The notes beneath the pieces are model-generated. The model was not told where the DNA came from. It did no database searches and saw only the letters and a program-made list of their open reading frames with translations. Of a DNA stretch of 64,000 nucleotides, positions 28,901 through 34,578 are shown one piece after another. Origin of the DNA: Bacteroidales bacterium UBA3834 (GTDB lineage Bacteria; Bacteroidota; Bacteroidia; Bacteroidales; P3). Within the stretch, counting starts at the first letter, position 1; each line of letters starts with the position of its first letter. Location of the stretch: the NCBI GenBank assembly GCA_002392965.1, contig DGIA01000008.1:70913-134912 (forward strand), given 5' to 3'. Made by a program: the position numbers and the translations under genes.

Positions 28901-29176
28901 GCCGCTACCCATAACGTAGTGAAAGCGCTCGTCATACGCCGCAATAGTGTCCAGCGCATCGAGCAGGGTGATGCTGCCGTTCCATCGCACACCCCAGATG
29001 ACCACTGTAGGAGTGTAAGCGGCCGTGTTGTCATCCCATCCGATAGCCACTACCGTACTGTTGTTGCCACTTCCTGTCCAGAACTGCACATCAGCAGGAT
29101 CGATGGTAGTCAACTGGGCCGAGGCCCCCAAAACAAGCCCCAGCCCCATAATGAATGTTAATAGTTTTTTTACCAT
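22928..29176 (-). CDS. Giant T9SS-exported modular surface protein fusing A and B modules, riboswitch controlled
   Basis: The start at 29176 gives signal peptide MVKKLLTFIMGLGLVLGASA; 2082 residues. An A module comes first (about 25-165, DPADVQFWTGSGNNSTVVAI). Alternating fibronectin type III domains and jelly-roll domains of the MAM or choice-of-anchor-J kind follow (openings such as PWTEDFQSG, PYHEDFSQF, PFVENFEDW, PWSMNFDNI, PYGQDFSGY). Then come a second A module (about 1449-1600), a B module (about 1610-1832), another fibronectin domain, an InlB-type repeat (YTVTLIANNPDWGSVYG, about 1935-2003) and a type A sorting domain (ELWPNPATSYVNV). It joins in one chain the modules that neighbouring genes encode separately. 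A large secreted adhesin or capture protein is likely; the ligand is not known. Confidence 0.8.
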   Translation of the reverse strand: MVKKLLTFIMGLGLVLGASAQLTTIDPADVQFWTGSGNNSTVVAIGWDDNTAAYTPTVVIWGVRWNGSITLLDALDTIAAYDERFHYVMGSGGFLQELYYNDPAEGVVLTPSMEWNCNSYGSVYGSTTLTSTHLRISESTCSDYTFPGVNNIIYAADPNAAFSCPKAQAVSVTGITASTATVNITDTTNVNDYTVMLFSGDSLEDSTVVYMQTISYTTLTPNTAYTVKVYSNCADGTQTASRNATFRTPCVTIAHSALPWTEDFQSGSGSSYSTAASFFSNHVFCWDLINPYSTSDPYINNSSSVNAAGGQCLYVSSRPSSPTVLVLPPFEDTPQQLQLSFDVLSSYGHGFEAGVIADVTNGTTFTPIATCLPQGSGWNHFDVTFAGVTGGRLALRSNDNGPAYLDNVTVSELPSCVKPSQVLVSNITATTADITIVDPNSSNHYMVYYTADDSAEVFSASYGITGLSPNRRYVVRVKTLCTDTTTGFTETVFRTACGPQAIPYHEDFSQFVDVAHPNGYGYAVKDSTLPCWKFYKGSNLDRLELFRPSQSSTGGYGDEGYTLRIYGNNSNSKDLLVLPEFDQEANALEVSFMARPSETGSFGGTLQVGYVTDADDSSSFVAEVGYPCAQFAAGYGLCASVFPNAPSGSRIALRYLPSGGSAKSWYIDDIDVHEMPACVRAQGISVDNVTTEGFTLHIADPMNEGSYRCYYTLGDVTDSVDFNDTVYTITGLSASSDYTISVVTICNDGSLTLPHTTPVSTLCAPVSTIPFVENFEDWTATQSAGMNRCWNRLYNNSSNNLVSNNYPYCASGTGNALNGFKSLKIYSKGTSSAVKEYSVAYLPEFETALNTLKIRFFYKYGGNTTNINKVKIAVGVSESVSDTTTFTRLATLTPSVIGWNEFEVEFGGYSGTGTRIAIMQTSTGTTAITSYIDSIVVDTVSSCNRPATLVTSDVTAYGATLTWTDPSEAGSYIVRWSDGITADSVTVTGATTYALMGLTPSTNYTVDVRSICWGEPTNARAASFVTSCAALPLPWSMNFDNITNITQLSSCWNRYSGLYIDSTHSATLTNTSSGWTRSITAFDGSSHVKVNLYGTNCKYWLVTPEIDLSENAELSFDYMLTAYNNADAPQTGAGLEDDRFVVLVTTDNGITWAPVAQWGNDTVGRDDYYLPDVTNTPSHATVSLAAFTGQAVRMAFYAESTVGGTDNDFRIDNIVVDIAGDTPEPPVDSCATARALPYGQDFSGYVDNQAIRPYMAGAAMPECWSMVGNGTTQYYYTPNSESATYFGGIGYSTSTNSFGAIAANDAFLSLIGSQIYTGDNASHTAGMNATGTQRYAMLPMFEQPLSQTVLTFDRRTNMSGARLVVGYVTSDTASFVGLDTMAADNRVLHHDTLRFGQYANIPANARLTFKWDVTSSTNSTTGPGYRYCGIDNLVVALDTTPDTPEPPAPEDATIAANDIIFWVGTGSNSVVMAVNWADTALAWGYRFDSASVTAHQMIHDIAAVDPRFSYTGTGFIDDINYIDTAAGMTDTLGITPGNYWWSLLNHVNGWGLSDVLHNGDFYKWGDLSVAVITDSTNMGTYVDYTYVWPYTIYPVTVPDTTAPIDTIPVVPEHGPFCGAAGTEGSTAMAADSNAIVAWATGVVLNRGPVRITDPNGPLASFGGDTNAIGMATMDNTMDAASLGDGGSALVTFAHPIRNGEGPDFAVFENGYSDGSLELAYVEVSSDGVRFVRFPATCLTQTETQLGNTGQTDPTNINNLAGKYRIGYGTPFDLEELRDSAGINIDSIVYVRVIDVVGSINPQYGTYDAYGHIVNDPWPTAYETSGFDLTGVGVMYELIDSSIVEDTCVVPANLAVDNITANGALLSWTAGGAESAWIVNCNGIDIDVTTNPFALTNLMPGTVYMVKIKALCSEDDESDWSDTLSFTTHDTTPEPVFYTVTLIANNPDWGSVYGADTYAEGTAIEIKAVSNDGYHFVSWSDSIADSVRTIVVTSDTNLVAIFAENVGIADVVAVIEELWPNPATSYVNVSVCRTVEAVLYDLSGRRVAAYTLVEGNNILDLTSLNAGVYVLHAEGSVSRIVKK

Positions 29177-29222
29177 GTTTTTGATACTTTTAATTGTTAA
29201 TAGCATTATCTCCAATCTCCAG

Positions 29223-29339
29223 TATCGGTAAGAACAGACGGGGGAAAAAAACGGCAAACATGGAAACACGCCAAACACGCCGTTGCGGCGGTGCATAAAA
29301 CCATGGTCGGGTCGCTTCTCCTCGAAAGCGTTACCGATA
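29223..29339 (-). promoter_or_regulatory. Expression platform of the second cobalamin riboswitch
   Basis: UAUCGGUAA directly after the aptamer (29331-29339) is perfectly complementary over nine bases to UUACCGAUA (29223-29231), about 50 bases before the start codon. Between them lies a CGCUUUCGAGGAGAAGCG hairpin (29313-29330) that matches the one in the first leader. Confidence 0.6.
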
Positions 29340-29345
29340 TTTTAA

Positions 29346-29515
29346 TGGTTTGGCAGGTCTTCTGGCTTGCTCCTCTCGGCCCCGTCTTCCCATGCGCCTA
29401 TGGCGACGCACAGTGACATATCTTCTTGGGCTTCAACTCCTGAGCTTACAGCAGCGGGACTGCGCCGGACTCTCACCGGCTTCCCTCTTGGCGCCCTCCT
29501 CGGGCGACCAAACCG
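29346..29515 (-). promoter_or_regulatory. Cobalamin riboswitch 2
   Basis: It has the same class I-type aptamer as at 22657: GCCGGTGAGAGTCCGGCGCA core, CCCGCTGCTGTAAG, and AGCCAGAAGACCTGCC with P1 arms GGTTTGG and CCAAACC. It lies 170 bases upstream of the 2082-residue protein gene and should repress it when cobalamin is bound. Confidence 0.95.
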
Positions 29516-29519
29516 ATTG

Positions 29520-29550
29520 CAAAAGTACAAAATAAAATCGACATACCAAA
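29520..29550 (-). promoter_or_regulatory. Promoter of the second riboswitch unit
   Basis: TACTTTTG (29520-29527, minus strand) with TTTG (29547-29550) at a 19-base spacing. The rest of the 29177-29715 gap holds the leader, this promoter and a hairpin at 29647. Confidence 0.82.
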
Positions 29551-29646
29551 AAAAAACTTTCACCAAATCCGTTTCACCTTTCGTCCATGCAATATAAGGC
29601 CTTTTTCGCCGAAAGGCCCAAATCGCTCCCTCAAGTAAGCATAAGT

Positions 29647-29678
29647 AAGCCTATGGCGGCATTTGTCACCATAGGCTT
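29647..29678. terminator. Probable terminator hairpin after the PKD-domain giant
   Basis: A 10-bp inverted repeat (AAGCCTATGG with CCATAGGCTT) with a 12-base loop lies 38 bases past the stop of the minus-strand gene. The T-run is better on the plus strand (GCTCTTTTATT), so orientation is uncertain. Confidence 0.5.
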
Positions 29679-29715
29679 GCTCTTTTATTCGTGGAACAAT
29701 TACGCTGATTCGTTT

Positions 29716-32700
29716 CTATTTCTTCACCAGTTTCAGGTAGTTCACCTTCTCCCCGTCGTCAGAGCGGGTCTTGACGCGGACGATGTAGGAGCCCGACGGC
29801 AGCTCCTTGATGTTGAACTGGCCGGCATCTTTGAAGGTAGCCAACCTCCGTCCATGTATATCCATCACCACCACCTCCGTCACCTCGTCCGACTTGCCCA
29901 CGACCGTCACCCCTGAAAGGGGGTTGCTCATTTCAATCGCGACCTCCCCCGTGGTGGGGTTGGGGATCAAGCGCAGGTCGCGGGATTCGGCCTTTGCACC
30001 GATGCCGTGGTTCCTGACCAGCGTTTTGTCCATGGTGCTGTCGGAAGCCGTCTTGCCCAAAGGTATCATCCCGTAAAAATCTCCTGAAGGGAAACAGACC
30101 GTGCGTTTGCACAATTCCCCATCCTCACAGGTAATTGCGTGGAAGCATACCATCCCGTTTTCCATCATCAGCTGCGACAACACAGACGCATCGATCATCC
30201 CCAATCCCGTCACATGGGCTGTACCATCGTACATGTAATTGATGACCATCGGTGGCTCGCTCCAAAATGCAAGAACCTCATCTGCGGGAGATACATCGAC
30301 TGTGAAGCTGAAATAACCCGCCACAAGGCTTGAAAGACCGGAAATCCCATACAAATCTTCCATATACATGGTATCCTCGCAGGTGATCTTGTCCGGTATC
30401 AGGTCAATGCAGAATTCCTTTTCGCAGCGCATACAGATTGAATCCACAAGCTTGCAGCAGACCACCGAGGGCTCGAACGTCGGCACATTGATCTGGAGGG
30501 AGAAAGTGTAGCATCCGTTCGGGGAAATGGTGGTCGGAACAAAGTTAGAACTGACCGCGGCACCTCCTTGCAGTTGCAGCATCTGCACAAGTGCTCCGGG
30601 ACAGAAGTCATAGACTTTGGAGTGGTTGCACACAGTCACACTGACATCATAGACCCCCCTGCACTCCTCATCCACAAACATCTTCCTTTCATAGCTGACG
30701 CTGACACTGTCGCAGTCGCAAAGTTCCTTCTCATCAATGACCAGTTTGGGTGAGATCTCGTTGCAAGCACCCCCTTCATAATCCACCGACAGCTGGTAGG
30801 TGCCGAATCCCGGAAGAGGGAGCTGTATGGGGAGATAGGTATAGTTGCCCGAGCCCGTGGCGAAAGAATTGTCATCCAGCAGCCAATCCCAGTCGATGGT
30901 CTGCCAGTCGTCGGTGATGCCATAGACGGGGAGAATATTGTCGAAATATTCCTTGCATTTCCAATAGCATCCCGTCAGCAGGGCGTCGAAGTCGGGCTGC
31001 TTGTCTATTCTATGCTTGCCTTTCTCCGACGGGCACCCGATGGAGGGGTCGTAGTAATAGGCCGAGGCCAGGCCGTGAGTGAAATAGTATGCGTCCGTAC
31101 CCGTCTGTCCGTTGCTCCAGTGCATGGTCCCCGTGTATCCCGAGGCCGTGAGCTGCACCGGCGCGTCGCTGATGCAGGGGCTTCCCGTCACGCTGATGGT
31201 GGGTGCCGTCGGAGGTGTGGTGACCGTGAGGGTCTTGGTGTCGGTCGAGGAGCAGGTGGTGACACTGTTGGTGACGGTCAATGTCACATTGAATGTCCCC
31301 GCATAGGGGGCGGCAAACACGATGTTGGCCGTGTTGCCGGTCTGATAGACATTGCCGCCGAAGGTGACGGCCCAGTCGTAAGTCAGAGGGTCCGCGCTGG
31401 GTCCTTGGCTGCCGTAGAACTTCACCTCGTCCCCCACACAGCAGCTGAATTTCTCGGCGTAGATGTCGGCTATCGGCGATTTCAGGAATTCCACATTCCG
31501 CGTTGCTTCTTTCTTGCAGTAGTTGGTATTCGTCACATATACCTTATAGTCCCCGGGGTAGTAGGCGGGATATACGTGGTTGTGGTTGTGTGTCGTTGTT
31601 GTCGAATGGGGGGCTGTCCAATAGTAGTCGAAGGCATTGTTGCCGGGAGAAAACGTAACATCCTGGGACGCATTGGTGTTGGGGCAAATAAGATTGAGGT
31701 AGTCATAGCTCAAAGATCCATTGTGAAGTGCATCCGCAAAGGAAGTGACGGTAATCGGCGCTATCGCATTCCGCTGGCAGCCGTATTCATCCATGATGGT
31801 AACACTAACATTGTAAGGATACGGGTCCTCTTTAAAAGTATGACAAATCTGTCCTCCGTCGGTTTCAAATCCGCTGTTGTCCCCGAAGGACCAGACAGAG
31901 GAGACAATTTGCCCCGTGGGGTGCAGGACGGCGCTGAGCTCGATGGGAGTGTTGTCGCAGGCATTGTGGTTGTGGGCGGCATTGGCCGAGGTGATATCCA
32001 CGTAAGCATACTGCGGGGGCATGAACATGGTCTGGGAACCGATGACACAGGGGGTGATGTTCCCGTTGGCGCCTATCCCCGTCAGGGTGAAGGTGTAGGT
32101 GCATGGGAGCAGGGGATTCGGCGAGGCAGGGGTGTGTTCGTAGGACGTGGTAGATGCCGTCATCTGGAAGTAATCCACCGTGTTGTTGCAGTCGTTGCTG
32201 ACCGAGAAGTACAGCACCGTGCTCCCGTCGATGTACTGCGAGTGGTTCCGCAACACCACCTTGTCGCACACCTGCTCAATCGTGATGTCGGGCACCACCT
32301 CGACCATCAGGGTTTTCCTCCCTTTGCGGCATCCGATGATATCCGCCGTGGCCTCGGCATGGTAGAGACCCGCATCGCCGACCGTCAGGGTGGCGGTGTG
32401 GTTGTTGGGGCCCGACGTCTGCGGGCTGAGGCCGGTGCCGTTGCGTCGCACGTCCCACAGAATGTTGGGCTCGTTGGAGGGAACGGTGAAGGTGATGGTC
32501 TTGGCACAGGGGTCGTAGCTGCCGCTCACTGCCATGCTGTCGCAAGGGGGAAACAGTGGTCCGTCATTCCGGCTATCCCAGGTCAGCGTCACACTGCATC
32601 CGCCGTCCGAGACGGTGCATTGATAGATGCCGTCGCCCTGCAAGAGAATGCTGGGAGTGTTGCCCGTCACAGGGACAAAGGTGCTTGTGCCGTTCGCCAT

Positions 32701-33933
32701 GAATTGCCATGTGTAGGAGTATCCCGACCCTGTCGGGGTGGGATAAACCTCCACGGTAGTCAGCCCCCCCATAACTCCCTTTCGCAATCCGGCCACCGGT
32801 GGGCCGGGAAAGACATGCACCGTCTTCACCGCGCTGGGCAGCATGTCCGGGTTGGTGCAGTAGTTGTAGGGGTTGGACCGCAAGGTCAAGTCCGCGAAGC
32901 CGGCACGGTCGAAGGTCACGGTCACGGGGTTCCCCTGCCACTGGCCGCCGTCCATCGACCAGCGGTAGGTCGAAGCGCTGCCGCCACTGCCGGTATAGGT
33001 CTCCTGGTCGTGGACGCACACATTGTCCGGACCTGTGACGGTCAATGTGTTGTTCGAATAGTCAACCACTTGGATGGTCACCCGTTTCACATTGGTGCTG
33101 GCGTCGCAGTAGGTGCGCGTCAGCTCCACATCGAAGGTGGTCGGGGTGGTGATGTCGTTGACCGACAGGGTGACATCCGGCAGCAGGTGGCTGCCCTGCA
33201 CCGAGCCGCAGTGCTGCATCGTGGGCTGTATCTTCCATTCATACAGCACCCCGTCGCTGCGCTGGTCAAGAACCCTGCCTGTGAAATTGACCAAGCTGTT
33301 GGGACACACCGTGATGCTCGTGGGCAGGGTGGTCGGGTCCAGCGCCAGGGCGCTCATCTGATGCACATAGTATCCTGTCGATTGGCATTGCAGCACACGG
33401 TCGTAGTGATAGACCCGCACGTCGCAGACCTCCGCCTGATAGCTGATGGCTACGCTGTCGCCGCTGTACTGCTGCGGTGCGGCGGTGCTGCAGGCAGGCG
33501 CCCACACAAGGCTGTAGTTCGGATTCGACGGCGAGCCGCGGAGCACCGCCGTCTGGTACGGGCAGCAGGTGTGGCGGTTGTCCGGCATCATCTCAGCCAC
33601 CGTGGGTGCCGGCGGCACATCCTTCACTATCAGCAGAAAGGTGGCCGGACCGCAATAGGCCGGGTGCTCCGCCGTCACCAGGTAACGCCCCGTGGCGAAC
33701 CTCCCGCTGTAGTATTTGCCAGTCTCATCGTCGCCTATGGGCTGCATGCTGGACAAATCATATACCCGCCAAGTGGCAGTCACCAGCGGTTCGGTGTGTA
33801 AATAGCATTCGTTGGCGTTGCACACCCTGTTTGGACCAACGATTTCAAGTGTCGGCTGCTGGGCGATCAAGGGTATCGTGCAAAAGAGCAATCCCACAAT
33901 TGCCGACATTCTTATATGGAAACGAATGCCCAT
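29716..33933 (-). CDS. Large PKD-domain T9SS-exported protein
   Basis: A signal peptide (MGIRFHIRMSAIVGLLFCTI to PLIAQ) opens a 1405-residue chain. It contains many Ig-like or PKD-like segments, for example SVWSFGDNSGFETDGGQICH and LTYDWAVTFGGNVYQTGN, each with the Trp and Gly-Asp patterns of PKD folds. Clusters of cysteines suggest disulfides. The end is a type A sorting domain (RLIPNPTTGEVAIEM, VMDIHGRRLATF, LPSGSYIVRVKT). An in-frame GTG lies at 33945, but ATG 33933 starts a better signal peptide. It is the last gene of the minus-strand cluster beginning at 36599. Adhesion or matrix function is only a guess. Confidence 0.78.
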   Translation of the reverse strand: MGIRFHIRMSAIVGLLFCTIPLIAQQPTLEIVGPNRVCNANECYLHTEPLVTATWRVYDLSSMQPIGDDETGKYYSGRFATGRYLVTAEHPAYCGPATFLLIVKDVPPAPTVAEMMPDNRHTCCPYQTAVLRGSPSNPNYSLVWAPACSTAAPQQYSGDSVAISYQAEVCDVRVYHYDRVLQCQSTGYYVHQMSALALDPTTLPTSITVCPNSLVNFTGRVLDQRSDGVLYEWKIQPTMQHCGSVQGSHLLPDVTLSVNDITTPTTFDVELTRTYCDASTNVKRVTIQVVDYSNNTLTVTGPDNVCVHDQETYTGSGGSASTYRWSMDGGQWQGNPVTVTFDRAGFADLTLRSNPYNYCTNPDMLPSAVKTVHVFPGPPVAGLRKGVMGGLTTVEVYPTPTGSGYSYTWQFMANGTSTFVPVTGNTPSILLQGDGIYQCTVSDGGCSVTLTWDSRNDGPLFPPCDSMAVSGSYDPCAKTITFTVPSNEPNILWDVRRNGTGLSPQTSGPNNHTATLTVGDAGLYHAEATADIIGCRKGRKTLMVEVVPDITIEQVCDKVVLRNHSQYIDGSTVLYFSVSNDCNNTVDYFQMTASTTSYEHTPASPNPLLPCTYTFTLTGIGANGNITPCVIGSQTMFMPPQYAYVDITSANAAHNHNACDNTPIELSAVLHPTGQIVSSVWSFGDNSGFETDGGQICHTFKEDPYPYNVSVTIMDEYGCQRNAIAPITVTSFADALHNGSLSYDYLNLICPNTNASQDVTFSPGNNAFDYYWTAPHSTTTTHNHNHVYPAYYPGDYKVYVTNTNYCKKEATRNVEFLKSPIADIYAEKFSCCVGDEVKFYGSQGPSADPLTYDWAVTFGGNVYQTGNTANIVFAAPYAGTFNVTLTVTNSVTTCSSTDTKTLTVTTPPTAPTISVTGSPCISDAPVQLTASGYTGTMHWSNGQTGTDAYYFTHGLASAYYYDPSIGCPSEKGKHRIDKQPDFDALLTGCYWKCKEYFDNILPVYGITDDWQTIDWDWLLDDNSFATGSGNYTYLPIQLPLPGFGTYQLSVDYEGGACNEISPKLVIDEKELCDCDSVSVSYERKMFVDEECRGVYDVSVTVCNHSKVYDFCPGALVQMLQLQGGAAVSSNFVPTTISPNGCYTFSLQINVPTFEPSVVCCKLVDSICMRCEKEFCIDLIPDKITCEDTMYMEDLYGISGLSSLVAGYFSFTVDVSPADEVLAFWSEPPMVINYMYDGTAHVTGLGMIDASVLSQLMMENGMVCFHAITCEDGELCKRTVCFPSGDFYGMIPLGKTASDSTMDKTLVRNHGIGAKAESRDLRLIPNPTTGEVAIEMSNPLSGVTVVGKSDEVTEVVVMDIHGRRLATFKDAGQFNIKELPSGSYIVRVKTRSDDGEKVNYLKLVKK

Positions 33934-33948
33934 AATTTCCACCACGAA

Positions 33949-34383
33949 TTATTTGTTCTCTATGAATTGGCGGTAATTGCTTTCGTTGACAAGCACAAAG
34001 TCGTCTTCGGCAGGCAGATACAGGTATCGTTCTGCCCGAAGGCTTTTCTCCCCGAAGTTGACAAGGATCCCCCTCAAAGTCCCCGTGATGCGCATATAGT
34101 TGAACAGCTGCGCCCTGTGTTCAGGTAACAGCGAAGCAACCGACTTCAGTTCCACAATCACACCATCGCAGTAAAAATCTGCAATATAGAACTTCTTCAA
34201 CGGTTGTCCTTTATAGGTAAGGTGCAAAGGCTTCTCCCTTTCTGCCGAGATGCCTGCACGGGATAGTTCTATTGCCAAAGCCTCCTGATATATAGCCTCT
34301 TCCATCCCCCTGCCAAGCTCGCGGTGTACCTCCATCGCGGCTCCGACGATGTTGTAAATACCAAGATATTCTTCTTTGGTCAT
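33949..34383 (-). CDS. GxxExxY family protein (PD-(D/E)XK nuclease-like fold)
   Basis: The 144-residue protein shows the family signature GRGMEEAIYQEAL (GxxExxY) near residues 23-35. It then has KKFYIADFYCDGVIVELKSV, where Asp, Glu and Lys fit a PD-(D/E)XK active site, and NFGEKSLRAERYL. The family is common in Bacteroidota and environmental bacteria; its biological role is not established. It sits oddly between secreted-protein genes, 15 bases before the PKD giant. Confidence 0.85.
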   Translation of the reverse strand: MTKEEYLGIYNIVGAAMEVHRELGRGMEEAIYQEALAIELSRAGISAEREKPLHLTYKGQPLKKFYIADFYCDGVIVELKSVASLLPEHRAQLFNYMRITGTLRGILVNFGEKSLRAERYLYLPAEDDFVLVNESNYRQFIENK

Positions 34384-34395
34384 ATTAATTTGTGG

Positions 34396-34578
34396 TTAAT
34401 TATGACAATTCGTTTCGCAGGCTGTCAGGATGTCGGGGTATTCCTCGACCGGCAGCTGCTTGAAGTCGTACTGGCATTCCGAGTCGAAGCTGCCCGTGAT
34501 GGTAATCTCACAGGTGTTCTGCCCGCAGAGAGGGGCAAACGATAGCAGAATAACTGCCAGCAATAACAACTTTCTCAT
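34396..34578 (-). CDS. Small secreted cysteine-containing peptide or remnant of a surface protein
   Basis: The 60-residue product starts with a clear signal peptide (MRKLLLLAVILLSFAPLCGQ). Its mature part is only about 40 residues with four cysteines (NTCEITITGS, SECQY, ACETNC). It overlaps the upstream gene by four bases (ATGA), so it is translated with it. It may be a true small secreted peptide, or the surviving N-terminus of a larger T9SS protein whose rest was lost. I do not recognise a family. Confidence 0.5.
   Translation of the reverse strand: MRKLLLLAVILLSFAPLCGQNTCEITITGSFDSECQYDFKQLPVEEYPDILTACETNCHN

Noticed and set aside
33949..34383. GxxExxY gene as part of a mobile element
   Set aside because: No terminal repeats, transposase or integrase were found around it.
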